From Actinomadura sp. NBRC 104425 (GTDB taxonomy: Bacteria; Actinomycetota; Actinomycetes; Streptosporangiales; Streptosporangiaceae): a DNA stretch of 64,000 nucleotides. The DNA lies in assembly GCF_030269545.1 (NCBI RefSeq), contig NZ_BSTN01000001.1, positions 631,645 to 695,644 of the forward strand, in the 5' to 3' direction. The notes under the pieces are model-generated. The model was not told the DNA's origin. It made no database searches and saw only the letters and a program-made list of their open reading frames with translations. Every line of letters starts with the position of its first letter. The stretch's first letter is position 1. The position numbers and the translations under genes were made by a program. This document shows positions 52,052 through 61,274 of this stretch, one piece after another.

Positions 52052-55000
52052 TTGGTGCCTCACCGGATCAGCGTCGTCGTCCTCGCGCACGGCACCGCCA
52101 CGGAGCTGAACGAGACGCTGCGGTCGCTGGCCGCGCAGACGTACGGCTCACTGGAGGTCCTGGTGGTCGACGGCGGGACCGGGGCGGCGGCCGAGGCCGA
52201 CCTGCCCGACGAGCGGTTCCGGGTGATCCGCCGGGGGGCGCCGAGCCGCGGCGCGGCCCGCGGCATCGGCGTCGCCGAGGCCTCCGGGGAGTTCCTGGCG
52301 TTCGCCGACGACGGCGACGTGCTGCCCGAGGGGGCGCTGGCCGCGCTGCACTCCGCGCTCACCGCCAGCGGCTCGGACTTCGCGGCGGGCAATGTGTCGG
52401 TGCGGCGGGAGCACGGGTCGCAGCCGTCGCGGCGGCACCGCGAGGCGTTCGCCTCGGCGCTGTCGCGCACCCACGTGCGCAAGCATCCGGCCCTGCTGGA
52501 CGACCGGGTGATCACCGCCAAGCTGTTCCGCCGCACGTTCTGGGACCGGCACGCCCTGGCCTTCCCCGACATCAACCGCGACGACGACCTGCCCGTGGCG
52601 GTGCAGGCGTACTACCTGGCCGAGGCGGTGGACGTGCTGCCCGAGGTGGTGCTGCGCCGCGCCCGTCCGACCGCGCCGCAGCCGACCGCCGAGCCGCAGG
52701 CCGTCGCCGACGGCTTCACCGCCGTCGCCACCGCGCTGGACGCGCTGGAGGGCCGCTGGTCGGCCCGCGACCGCCGTGCCTTCCTGGCGTCGGTGCTGAA
52801 CGGCGAGCTGCGGGCGTTCCTGGACGCGCTGCCCGACGCCACCGACGACGAGCGCGCCGCCGTGGTGCGGCAGGCGGCGGCGCACGCGTCCTGGCTGCAG
52901 CCCGACACGCTCGCCGACCTGCCGTCGATCACCCGGCTGAAGTGGCATCTGGCGGGCCGGGAGCGCCGCACCGAACTGGTCAAGGTGGTGCGGTACGCGC
53001 GCGGCAAGCCGCATCCCAGCATCGTGCGCAGCGGGCTGCGCCGCTACGTCGTCCACCCGTACTGGAAGGACGACAACCTCGGCATCCCCGACGAGGTGTA
53101 CCTGGCGCGCACCGAAGTGGCGCTGCGCAGCCGCACCCACGAGATCGCCTGGCGGGACGGACGGCTGTTCGTGTCCGGCGAGGCGTACATCAACTCGGTC
53201 AGCATGCGGCGCCGCTGGACGTCGGTGAAGAGCGTGGTGCTGCGGTCGGGGCGGCGGCGCGTGGCGCTGCGGGCCCGGCAGACCCGCAAGCCCGGCAAGA
53301 AGTCCGGGCCGTGGACCGGTTTCGAGTTCGTCCTCGACCCCAAGAAGCTGCGGCGCGGCGGCGCCTGGACCGACGGGTCCTGGGACGTGGAGGCCGTGGT
53401 GTTCAACGCGGGCGTGCTGCGGTCGGCGCGGCTGCGCGGCGGCACCAGCGGCAGCGCGGCCCGCCCGCCGTACCACTACGTCGACGACGACGTGCGGATC
53501 GTCCCGCAGGTGGTGGACGGCACCCTGCGCATCCACGTGGAGACGGTCACCGCCAAGGCGACGTCGCTGCGCTGGGACGGCGACGAGCTGGCGGTCGAGG
53601 GCGCCTGCGCCGGTGCCGCCGAGCTGGCGCTTTCGATGGGCGACGAGGTCGTGCCGGTGCCGGTCACGGTGGTCGGTACCCGGTTCGTGGCGCGCGTCCC
53701 GCTGCCCGAGCCGAACGAGCTGACCGACCCGCGGGCCGTCGACGACACCTGCGACTGGGCCGTGCTGCTCAACGGACGTCCGCTGGTGCTGGCCGAGGGC
53801 GTCGACGGCATCGAGCGGCTGGTCGGCCGCCGGGAGCTGTATGCGGGCCGCGACGCGTCCGGCTACCTGCGGGTCCAGTCGCGCACGGCGCGGCTGACGG
53901 TCACCGAGTGCGCGTGGCGTCCCGACGGCACCCTGGTGCTGGCCGGGACGCACCGGGCGGGCGGCACCGGCGAGATCGTGCTGCGCAGCCGGGGCCGCCG
54001 CAAGGAGTACGCGTTCGGCGTGACTTGCGGCGACGACGGCGTGCTGCGCGCCGAGATCCCGGCTGCGGCGGTGCCGAGCGTGGCGGGCGTGCTGCCGCTG
54101 CGGGCGGGCCAGTGGGACGTGCTGTTCCGCACCCCGGGCGGCCGCGCCCTGGCCGTGCGCACCGACCCGGCGGTGTCGTCCGCGCTGCCCCCGGCGCTGG
54201 AGGTCGCGCGGCGCGGGTACGCGCTGGAGCTGCAGCGCGTCGGCCTGGTCGTGCGGGTGTCCGGCGACGTCCCGCCCGAGGAGCGTTCGGCCGCCACGGC
54301 GCTGCGGTCCGAGGCGCGCCAGCGGGTGGCCAAGGAGGGGCTGCGCGACGCGGTGGTGTTCTCCTGCTTCAACGGGCGCCAGTACTCCGACAGCCCCAAG
54401 GCCATCCACCTGGAGATGGTGGCGCGCGGCCTGGCGGGCGACCTGGAGCAGCTGTGGGTCGTCAACGACGCGCAGGTGGAGCTGCCCGACACGCTCACCC
54501 CGCTGCGGCTCAACGGCCGCGAGTGGCACGAGGCGATCGCCAGCTCCCGGTACATCATCACCAACCACCGGCTCGGCGACTGGTTCCAGCGCCACCCCGA
54601 CCAGGTGGTGCTGCAGACCTGGCACGGCACGCCGCTGAAGAAGGTCGGCCGGGACGTCAAAGAGGCGCACTTCGCCTACGCGCCCGGCATGAAGCAGGCC
54701 TACCGCTCCCTGTCGAAGGGGAAGGGCAAGGGCGAGGAGGCGCAGGCCGGGCCGGCGCTGCCGGAGTGGACGCACCTGCTGTCGCCCAACCCGTTCAGCA
54801 CCGAGATCTTCCGCCGCGCGTTCTCGTTCAAGGGCGAGATCATCGAGGCCGGGTATCCGCGCAACGACCTGCTGTACCACCCCGAGGCCGACCGGATCGC
54901 GGCGCAGGTGCGGGCCCGGCTGGGCGTGCCCGCGGGCAAGCGGATCGTGCTGTACGCGCCGACCTGGCGCGACGACCAGTACTACAGCCGGGGCCGCTAC

Positions 55001-55477
55001 AAGTTCGACCTGCGCCTGGACCTGGACCGGGCGAAGGCCGCGCTGGGCGACGACCACGTGCTGCTGGTCCGGCTGCACAGCAACGTCGTGGACGGGGTGC
55101 CCGAGGACGGCGAGTTCGTCATGGACGTCTCGCTCTACCCCGACATCACCGACCTGTACCTGATCTCCGACCTGCTGATCACGGACTACTCGTCGGTCAT
55201 GTTCGACTACGCCAACACCCGGCGGCCGATGCTGTTCTTCACCTACGACCTGGCCGACTACCGCGACCGGCTGCGCGGCTTCTACCTGGACTTCCAGGCC
55301 GAGGCGCCGGGTCCGCTGCTGGAGACCTCCGACGCGGTGATCGAGGCGATCCGCGACATCGAGCCGATCGCCAAGGAGTACCGGGACAACTACGACGCGT
55401 TCGTCGAGCGGTTCTGCCCGCTGGACGACGGCCGGGCCTCCGCCCGCGTCGTCGACCGGCTGTTCCCCGGCTCCTAG
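52052..55477 (+). CDS. GT2-like / CDP-glycerol glycerophosphotransferase fusion with degenerate GT2 domain
   Basis: This encodes 1141 residues. The N-terminus is GT2-like (ISVVVLAHGTATELNETLRS), but the nucleotide-binding motif is VDGGTGAAAEAD instead of VDDGSTD, and DxD reads FADDGDVL, so sugar transfer is doubtful. The long middle region is beta-rich as in the 1165-residue protein. The C-terminal TagB/TagF domain is complete: LQTWHGTPLKKVGRD, EAGYPRNDLLY, LYAPTWRDDQYY, LITDYSSVMFDYAN. AAGGAG stands six bases before TTG 52052 and nine before GTG 52055; either may be the start. The intact half suggests polymerase activity, with the GT2 part possibly a binding platform. Confidence 0.85.
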   Translation: MVPHRISVVVLAHGTATELNETLRSLAAQTYGSLEVLVVDGGTGAAAEADLPDERFRVIRRGAPSRGAARGIGVAEASGEFLAFADDGDVLPEGALAALHSALTASGSDFAAGNVSVRREHGSQPSRRHREAFASALSRTHVRKHPALLDDRVITAKLFRRTFWDRHALAFPDINRDDDLPVAVQAYYLAEAVDVLPEVVLRRARPTAPQPTAEPQAVADGFTAVATALDALEGRWSARDRRAFLASVLNGELRAFLDALPDATDDERAAVVRQAAAHASWLQPDTLADLPSITRLKWHLAGRERRTELVKVVRYARGKPHPSIVRSGLRRYVVHPYWKDDNLGIPDEVYLARTEVALRSRTHEIAWRDGRLFVSGEAYINSVSMRRRWTSVKSVVLRSGRRRVALRARQTRKPGKKSGPWTGFEFVLDPKKLRRGGAWTDGSWDVEAVVFNAGVLRSARLRGGTSGSAARPPYHYVDDDVRIVPQVVDGTLRIHVETVTAKATSLRWDGDELAVEGACAGAAELALSMGDEVVPVPVTVVGTRFVARVPLPEPNELTDPRAVDDTCDWAVLLNGRPLVLAEGVDGIERLVGRRELYAGRDASGYLRVQSRTARLTVTECAWRPDGTLVLAGTHRAGGTGEIVLRSRGRRKEYAFGVTCGDDGVLRAEIPAAAVPSVAGVLPLRAGQWDVLFRTPGGRALAVRTDPAVSSALPPALEVARRGYALELQRVGLVVRVSGDVPPEERSAATALRSEARQRVAKEGLRDAVVFSCFNGRQYSDSPKAIHLEMVARGLAGDLEQLWVVNDAQVELPDTLTPLRLNGREWHEAIASSRYIITNHRLGDWFQRHPDQVVLQTWHGTPLKKVGRDVKEAHFAYAPGMKQAYRSLSKGKGKGEEAQAGPALPEWTHLLSPNPFSTEIFRRAFSFKGEIIEAGYPRNDLLYHPEADRIAAQVRARLGVPAGKRIVLYAPTWRDDQYYSRGRYKFDLRLDLDRAKAALGDDHVLLVRLHSNVVDGVPEDGEFVMDVSLYPDITDLYLISDLLITDYSSVMFDYANTRRPMLFFTYDLADYRDRLRGFYLDFQAEAPGPLLETSDAVIEAIRDIEPIAKEYRDNYDAFVERFCPLDDGRASARVVDRLFPGS

Positions 55478-55520
55478 CTCCCCTGGCGCCACGGTTCCCG
55501 GCTCCCCGGCCCGGCGGCCG

Positions 55521-57731
55521 CTAGGGGCGGACGCCCGCCAGCAGCTCGGTCCACTGGCGGCAGACCTCGGCCAGGCCGTAGGCGCGGGTGACCTGCTCGC
55601 GGGCCAGCCGCCCTTCGGCCTCCCAGCGGCCGTCGCGCACCGTCGCCGCGATCGACGCGGCCATCGCCGACGCGTCGGCGTGGATCCAGCGGGTGTCGTA
55701 GATGGTGTCGGCGCCGGGCCAGCCCAGCAGCACGGGGATCGCGCCGGACGCCATGCCCTCGGCCGGGGCCAGGTGGAAGCTCTCGTCGTCGCTGGTGGAC
55801 AGCACGAACCCGATGCGGCGCAGCCATGCGGCCACGTCCCGGCCGTAGGAGTCGAACACCACGCCGCCCGACAGCAGCGGGGAGCGGCGGATGCGGCGGA
55901 ACACCTGCTCGTAGTGGGCGCGCTCCTCGTCGCGCTGCCAGATCCACCAGTACTCCCACGGCAGCTTGGACTTGACGAACAGCGTGAACCGGGGGTCGTC
56001 GCGGCGCAGCTCCTCCAGGGCGTCCAGCGCCAGGTCGAGCCGCTTGCGGGACGGCGCGATGCCGATCATGCCGAGGTGGTGCTCGGCGCCGGCCAGCTTG
56101 GGCCGGTCGAGCTGGGCGTCGTCCACCCAGTTGGGCACGACGGTGATCTTGTGGGCGGGCCAGCCGGTGGTCTCGCGGGTCAGCCGGGCGTAGTGCGGGC
56201 TGACGCAGATCACCTGGTCGACCGCGTCGATGTCCAGGTGCCGCGGCCACCTGGCGTACAGCTCGAACCGGTGCAGGCGCACCAGCAGGCGCTGGCCGGG
56301 CCGCTTGTGCTGGGCGTACCACAGCGCGTTGGGCCCGCACCATTCGCACACGACCACGTCGGCCCACTCGACGAGTTCGCGGCTGCGGTCGGGGTCGTGC
56401 ACCTTCAGCGCGGCCCAGTGGTCGACGCGGATCTCCATGTCGGGGCGGGACCGCAGGTAGTCCAGCAGCCGGGTGAAGAACTTCAGGTCGTGCCCGGCGA
56501 TGCCGACGCGCAGCTTGCGCCCGTCGGCGGCCCCGGTGCTCCCGGCGGCCCGGCGGGCGGCGGCGAGCACGGCCTGCGACGGTTCCGGGAACGCCTGCTC
56601 CAGGTAGCCGCGGAGCCGTTCGGCGGCCGCGTCGAGCGTGTAGTCGCGGGCGGCGGCCCGGCAGCGTTCGGCGGCCGTCACGTACACGTCGGGGTTCTTG
56701 CCGATGAGCGCCAGCGCGTCGACCACGTCGGTCTCGGACGCCACGAACAGCGGGTAGTCGGCGCCGAACAGCCGCTCGTGCATCGGGGTGCGGTTGAGCA
56801 GCACCGGCACGCCCAGCGCCCCGCACTCCAGCACCTTGGTGGACAGCTCCAGGCTGGCGTCCATCTCCGGGTGCCGCCACGACAGGCCCACGTCGGACTC
56901 GGCGGTGATCCGCATCGCCTCGGCGCGCGGGTGGCCGCCGTGCCACACCACGCCCTGGGCGGTCTCCAGGGCGGTGCGCATCCGGGTGGAGAAGCCGGGG
57001 TCCTTCGGGTCGTCGTGGATCTTGTCGCCGACCATGTGCAGCTCGGCGTCCACGCCGCGCAGCGCCAGCATGCGCGGCAGCCCCGTCATCTCGTAGGTGT
57101 TCCAGCGCGGCGCGAACTTGCCCGTGTAGACCAGCCGCAGCGCCCGGCCGCGCGGCGGCTGCGCGTCGCGCGGCGTCAGCCCGTCCGGCAGCACGACGAC
57201 GGGCGGGAACAGCACGCTCTTGCCCGCCGTGGCGGGGACGGCGCTCTCCAGGAACGAGCGCAGCTCCTCGGTCTGGCACAGCAGCAGCCGGGACGCGTCG
57301 GCGATGCGGCGCAGCTCGCCCTTGGCCGCCCGGTCGAACTCGCCCGCCGACTGTGGCACGTCGGTCAGGTACGTCCACAGCCGTCCCGCCAGCGGCCCGG
57401 CGGCGAGCTTGCCGGCCAGCCGCCGGCCCCGCACCACCACCAGGTCGAACGGGTCCTCGGCGTCGATCTCGGCCAGGACGGCGGCGACCTGCTTGGCGGG
57501 CATGCCGCGGTCTCCCTCGACCTTCCCCTCGGCGTGCGGGCTGCGCACGGTCACGCCGGGCAGGGCGCGCAGCGGATCGACCAGCCGTCCGGTGCGGACC
57601 GGGGCCTTGAGCACCAGGGTCACCGCGCAGCCGGCGCGGGCCAGCGACTGCACCATCCCCTGGGCCCAGATCGCCGAGCCGTCGATCAGGTTGAGATCGA
57701 CGTCGCCGTACACGAGCGCGCGTGGTGGCAC
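55521..57731 (-). CDS. Tandem GT-B protein (two GT4-like units in one chain)
   Basis: This 736-residue protein contains two GT-B-like parts. The first (1 to about 390) has LRLVYTGKFAPRWNTYEMTG and the donor-site motif MDASLELSTKVLECGALGVP with LLNRTPMHE after it. The second (about 405-736) restarts with KLRVGIAGHDLKFFTRLLDY and has HLGMIGIAPSRKRLDLALDA and STSDDESFHLAPAEGMASGA, an EX7E-like loop. It may add two sugars in turn, or one unit may be structural. GTG 57731 is chosen because AAAGGA lies six bases upstream; ATG 57737 would touch the ribosome site. It is the last gene of the wecB-led minus-strand set. Confidence 0.8.
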   Translation of the reverse strand: MPPRALVYGDVDLNLIDGSAIWAQGMVQSLARAGCAVTLVLKAPVRTGRLVDPLRALPGVTVRSPHAEGKVEGDRGMPAKQVAAVLAEIDAEDPFDLVVVRGRRLAGKLAAGPLAGRLWTYLTDVPQSAGEFDRAAKGELRRIADASRLLLCQTEELRSFLESAVPATAGKSVLFPPVVVLPDGLTPRDAQPPRGRALRLVYTGKFAPRWNTYEMTGLPRMLALRGVDAELHMVGDKIHDDPKDPGFSTRMRTALETAQGVVWHGGHPRAEAMRITAESDVGLSWRHPEMDASLELSTKVLECGALGVPVLLNRTPMHERLFGADYPLFVASETDVVDALALIGKNPDVYVTAAERCRAAARDYTLDAAAERLRGYLEQAFPEPSQAVLAAARRAAGSTGAADGRKLRVGIAGHDLKFFTRLLDYLRSRPDMEIRVDHWAALKVHDPDRSRELVEWADVVVCEWCGPNALWYAQHKRPGQRLLVRLHRFELYARWPRHLDIDAVDQVICVSPHYARLTRETTGWPAHKITVVPNWVDDAQLDRPKLAGAEHHLGMIGIAPSRKRLDLALDALEELRRDDPRFTLFVKSKLPWEYWWIWQRDEERAHYEQVFRRIRRSPLLSGGVVFDSYGRDVAAWLRRIGFVLSTSDDESFHLAPAEGMASGAIPVLLGWPGADTIYDTRWIHADASAMAASIAATVRDGRWEAEGRLAREQVTRAYGLAEVCRQWTELLAGVRP

Positions 57732-57762
57732 GGGCATTCCTTTCGGGCGGTTTGCGTTTCGG

Positions 57763-58503
57763 TCAGGCGGGCTGGAAGGTCGGGACCAGCTCGGCGAGCC
57801 GCGCGGGCGCGGTGACGGTGGCGTCCCACTCCAGGATCGCCAGGCCCGGCGGCGGCGCCTCGCCCCACAGCACCAGCGGCAGGCCGCGGACGCGGGCCAG
57901 CTCGCGGGTGTCGTGCAGGACGCGTTCGCGGTCGTACATGCCGGGCATGCCGAGGTAGGCCCAGGGGCCGCCGGGCTCGCCCGCCGCCGCGTCCACCACG
58001 AGCATGTCCACGTCGGCGGTCTCCAGCGCAGTGACGGCGTCGTGCGGGTACAGCGAGACGATCTTGGCGTGCCCGGCCAACGCCGCGGCGGCGGGCCGGC
58101 CGAGGATCCCGGCGATTACCGGGCCGTCGTAGGGGGCCGCCACCAGCAGCCGGTCCTCGGCCCGGTCGACGTGGTCGAGCTCGACGCGGTTCTTGGCGTC
58201 GGTGGCGGTGGCCGAGGCGGGCGTGGGCGCGTTGCGCTTCTTCCACAGCCGGTACAGCTCGCGCGGCAGGCGCGGGGCGCGGCGCCGCGGGTTGCGGGCC
58301 GCGCCGGCGACGAGCCGGCCGAACTGCAGCGCCGCCGAGGTCTCCAGGGCGGTCAGCCGCTGCTCCAGCTCCTGAACGCGGGCCTGGCTCTCGCGCAGTT
58401 GTGCACGGAGGCGGGCCACCTGGCGGTTGGCCTTCGCTGCGGATGCAGCCATCGGCGGGACTGCGGATCGGGTGTCGGATCGGGCGTCACGCGGGTCGGT
58501 CAC
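57763..58503 (-). CDS. Coiled-coil protein of unknown function
   Basis: This 246-residue protein has a short polar start, a heptad-rich coiled coil at about residues 22-56 (AKANRQVARLRAQLRESQAR, VQELEQRLTALETS), and a basic segment (ARNPRRRAPRLPRELYRLWK). A globular half of alpha/beta appearance then follows (DRLLVAAPYDGPVIAGILGR, ADVDMLVVDAAAGE, LPLVLWGEAPPPG), which looks like a Rossmann-type or partial GT-like fold without recognisable catalytic residues. Its GTG lies 17 bases inside the end of wecB, with GGAG seven bases before, so translation is coupled. It may organise the glycosyltransferases of this operon; that is a guess. Confidence 0.6.
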   Translation of the reverse strand: MTDPRDARSDTRSAVPPMAASAAKANRQVARLRAQLRESQARVQELEQRLTALETSAALQFGRLVAGAARNPRRRAPRLPRELYRLWKKRNAPTPASATATDAKNRVELDHVDRAEDRLLVAAPYDGPVIAGILGRPAAAALAGHAKIVSLYPHDAVTALETADVDMLVVDAAAGEPGGPWAYLGMPGMYDRERVLHDTRELARVRGLPLVLWGEAPPPGLAILEWDATVTAPARLAELVPTFQPA

Positions 58504-59578
58504 CGAGATACTCCATGATCACGTCGGCGATGCGGGGGCCGGCCTGGCCGTCCCACAGCGGCGGCTTGCGCGGGGTGTCGGCGTGCCCCGTCTCCAGCAC
58601 CTTGCGGGCCGCCGGGACGAGCTCGGCAAAGCCGACCAGCCGGTTGGTGCCGTGGGTGATCGTGATCGGCCGCTCGGTGTTGGGCCGGACGGTCAGGCAC
58701 GGCACCCCGAGGATCGTGGTCTCCTCCTGCAGGCCGCCGGAGTCGGTGACGACCGCCGCCGCGCCGCGCACCGCCGCGACGAAGTCGATGTAGCCCAGCG
58801 GCTCCAGCACGTGCACGCCCGGGTGGTCGGCCAGCCCGGCGGCCATCAGGTTGGCCCGGCCGCGCGGGTGCACCGGGATGACCACGTCGGCCAGGTCGGC
58901 GACGCCGTGCAGGTGCCGGACCAGCGCGGCGGCCGTCTCCGGCGCGTCCACGTTGGCGGGGCGGTGCATGGTGGCCAGCACGTACCGCTCGGGCAGCCCG
59001 TGCTCGGCCCGGACCTTGGCGGTGTCGAACTTGCCGAGGTTGGCCAGCAGGGTGTCGATCATCGGGTTGCCGACCAGGTGCACCCGCTCCACCGGGACGC
59101 CCTCGCGGGCCAGGTGCCCGACGGCCTCGGGGCTGGTGGCGAAGCACAGGTCCGACAGCTGGTCGGTGAGGCGCCGGTTCACCTCCTCCGGCATGGTCAT
59201 GTCGAAGCTGCGCAGCCCCGCCTCCACGTGGGCGATCGGGATGTGCAGCTTGGCCGCGACGAGGGCGGCGGCGATCGTCGAGTTCACGTCGCCGTACACG
59301 ATGACGAGCGCGGGTGAACGGCTGGTGAACTCCCCCTCCAGGCCGGTGAGCAGCGCGGCGGTCTGCGCCGCGTGGCTGCCCGAGCCGACGCCGAGGTTGA
59401 CGTCGGGTTCGGGTAGACCCAGCTCGTGAAAGAAGATCTCCGACATCCGCTCGTCATAGTGCTGGCCCGTGTGCACCACGGCCTGCTCGGCGTTCGCGGC
59501 GCGCAGCGCCCCGATCACCGGGGCGGCCTTGACGAAGTTCGGCCGGGCCCCCAGGACATGAACGATCGACCCCAACAC
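58487..59578 (-). CDS. wecB: UDP-N-acetylglucosamine 2-epimerase (non-hydrolysing)
   Basis: This 363-residue protein has the family markers VLGARPNFVKAAPVIGAL, HTGQHYDERMSEIFF, VYGDVNSTIAAALVAAKLHI, HVEAGLRSFD followed by PEEVNR, MHRPANVD in place of the usual THRREN, and TDSGGLQEETTILGVPCLTV. It converts UDP-GlcNAc to UDP-ManNAc in the cytoplasm. With the dehydrogenase at 61275 it would supply UDP-ManNAcA, or ManNAc for a teichoic-acid linkage unit. GTG 59578 is preferred over ATG 59596 because AAGGGA precedes it by six bases. It is divergent from the GT4 gene at 59621. Confidence 0.92.
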   Translation of the reverse strand: MLGSIVHVLGARPNFVKAAPVIGALRAANAEQAVVHTGQHYDERMSEIFFHELGLPEPDVNLGVGSGSHAAQTAALLTGLEGEFTSRSPALVIVYGDVNSTIAAALVAAKLHIPIAHVEAGLRSFDMTMPEEVNRRLTDQLSDLCFATSPEAVGHLAREGVPVERVHLVGNPMIDTLLANLGKFDTAKVRAEHGLPERYVLATMHRPANVDAPETAAALVRHLHGVADLADVVIPVHPRGRANLMAAGLADHPGVHVLEPLGYIDFVAAVRGAAAVVTDSGGLQEETTILGVPCLTVRPNTERPITITHGTNRLVGFAELVPAARKVLETGHADTPRKPPLWDGQAGPRIADVIMEYLGDRPA

Positions 59579-59606
59579 GATTTCCCTTCTGTTCATCCGG
59601 GTTGCT

Positions 59607-59612
59607 TACGCT
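59607..59612 (+). promoter_or_regulatory. Probable -10 box for leaderless GT4 transcript
   Basis: TACGCT is separated by eight bases (CGCCCGCC) from the GTG at 59621, and no ribosome site is present. Hexamer and spacing are identical to those before the gene at 30402. Confidence 0.45.
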
Positions 59613-59620
59613 CGCCCGCC

Positions 59621-61162
59621 GTGCTCATCCGACATTTCCTGCTTCCGCCGCTGAAAGCGGCGGTCTACCTGCCCGGGCTCGCCTGGCGGCAGCTGCGCGC
59701 CGACCCGCGCCGGGCGCCCCGGCTGGCCGTGCGGCTGCTGCTGCGCGCGCTTCCGGCCGGGGCGGGCGACCGGCTGCGGCGCACCCGGCTCGGCCGGCTG
59801 GCGGTGCCCCGGCCGCGCGATCCGCAGCGCGAGTCCGCCGATCTGCGCCTGCTGCTCGACCATGACCCGTTCGCCCACGACCCGGACGACCACGACATTT
59901 CCGGACGTACCCCCAGTTCGATTAAGAAAGGGTCGAACCAGGTCAACATCGATTCCGGATGCGTCCTGCAGTTCGTGACGAACGCACTGCCCCGCACGAA
60001 CGCCGGGTACACGGTGCGCACCCACCGGATCGCCCTGGCGCAGCGGGCGATGGGCTACGACACCCACGTGGTGACGCGGCTCGGCTACCCGCTCAGCCAG
60101 GGGATCGCGGACCTGCGCCGATACGTGGAGGTGGAAGGGGTGCCGTACCACCGGCTGCTTCCCTGGCTGCCGCCCGGCACGCCCGTCAAGGCCGTCGCCA
60201 AGGGCGCCGACCTGGCGGAGCGGCTGGTGCGCGAGCTGCGCCCGGCGGTGCTGCACGCGGTGAGCGACCACCACAACGCGGCCGTCGCGCTGGAGCTGGG
60301 CCGCCGCCGCGGCCTGCCGGTGGTGTACGAGGTGCGGGGCTTTCTGGAGGACTCCTGGCTGTCGCGCGACCCGTCGCACCGCGCGACCGACGACTTCTAC
60401 CGGCTCACCCGCGAGCTGGAGACGCGCCGCATGGCCGCCGCCGACGTGGTGGTGACGCTGGGCGAGGCGATGCGCGCCGAGATCGCCGACCGGGGCGTCG
60501 ACCCGGAGAAGATCATCACGGTGCCGAACGGGGTGGACGAAACGTTCCTTCAGCCGCTGCCCGATGCCGCCGAGCTGCGCACCGAGCTGGGCATCGGCAC
60601 CGACGTCCCGGTGGTCGGCCTGACCTCGTCGTTCTACGGCTACGAGGGCATCGACACGCTGATCGACGCGGCCGCGCTGCTGCAGGGCCGGGGCACCGAC
60701 GTCGCGCTGCTGCTGGTCGGCGACGGGCCGGAGCGCGGTGCGCTGGAGCGGCGCGCCGCCGAGCGCGGCGTGCGCGCGGTGTTCCCCGGCAGGGTGCCGA
60801 TGTCGTCGGTACGTCGGTATCACGCGGTCCTCGATGTGTTCGCGGTTCCCCGGCGGGCCGACCGCGTCTGCCAGTTGGTCACGCCCCTCAAGCCCGTGGA
60901 GGCGATGGCCGGAGGAATTCCCGTAATAGCAAGTGATGTCAAGGCTTTGCGTGAAATCGTGGAACCGGGCGTGACCGGGACGTTAACAGTTCCGGAAGAC
61001 CCGGAGGCGTGGGCGGATGCACTGTCCCAGCTCATTTACAGTCCCGAACAACGCCGGAAAATCGGACAGTCCGCTCGGGAATGGGTCCGGGCGGAACGTA
61101 CCTGGCGAGCCGTGGCGGACCGGTACCGGGCTGCCTATCCGGTCCCGCCGCGGACGACGTGA
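59621..61162 (+). CDS. GT4-family glycosyltransferase with N-terminal extension
   Basis: The first 105 residues form a basic, amphipathic extension (VLIRHFLLPPLKAAVYLPGL, followed by Arg-rich helices) that could lie on the membrane. The GT-B enzyme begins at NIDSGCVLQFVTNALPRTNA. The donor half has VPVVGLTSSFYGYEGIDTLI and, near the end, VFAVPRRADRVCQLVTPLKP with VEAMAGGIPVIASD, the GT4 donor loop with its Glu. Donor and acceptor are unknown. GTG 59621 is supported by a -10 box eight bases upstream; a longer frame begins inside wecB on the other strand. The stop lies in a 15-bp tandem repeat. Confidence 0.82.
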   Translation: MLIRHFLLPPLKAAVYLPGLAWRQLRADPRRAPRLAVRLLLRALPAGAGDRLRRTRLGRLAVPRPRDPQRESADLRLLLDHDPFAHDPDDHDISGRTPSSIKKGSNQVNIDSGCVLQFVTNALPRTNAGYTVRTHRIALAQRAMGYDTHVVTRLGYPLSQGIADLRRYVEVEGVPYHRLLPWLPPGTPVKAVAKGADLAERLVRELRPAVLHAVSDHHNAAVALELGRRRGLPVVYEVRGFLEDSWLSRDPSHRATDDFYRLTRELETRRMAAADVVVTLGEAMRAEIADRGVDPEKIITVPNGVDETFLQPLPDAAELRTELGIGTDVPVVGLTSSFYGYEGIDTLIDAAALLQGRGTDVALLLVGDGPERGALERRAAERGVRAVFPGRVPMSSVRRYHAVLDVFAVPRRADRVCQLVTPLKPVEAMAGGIPVIASDVKALREIVEPGVTGTLTVPEDPEAWADALSQLIYSPEQRRKIGQSAREWVRAERTWRAVADRYRAAYPVPPRTT

Positions 61163-61194
61163 CAGCGGACGACGTGACAGCGATCGCTGTGACA
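61150..61194 (+). repeat. Three tandem 15-bp units at the end of the GT4 gene
   Basis: GCGGACGACGTGACA occurs twice exactly (61150-61164, 61165-61179), then once in altered form, GCGATCGCTGTGACA (61180-61194). The first unit contains the gene's TGA stop, so the array lies mostly in the spacer before the dehydrogenase gene. Each unit has TGA in the same frame, so loss of one unit would not change the protein. Confidence 0.75.
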
Positions 61195-61274
61195 CCGGGT
61201 GCCCGCGCCATGGGTTCCCGTGAGGCAGGTGCGGCCGTTCCGGCGCCGTGAACACGCGTGAAGGGAGCCGCCGG

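Noticed and set aside
51007..55524. A 1505-residue plus-strand frame across two TagF fusion genes
   Set aside because: It overlaps two well-supported genes in another frame and has an Arg/Gly/Ala composition typical of high-GC shadows.
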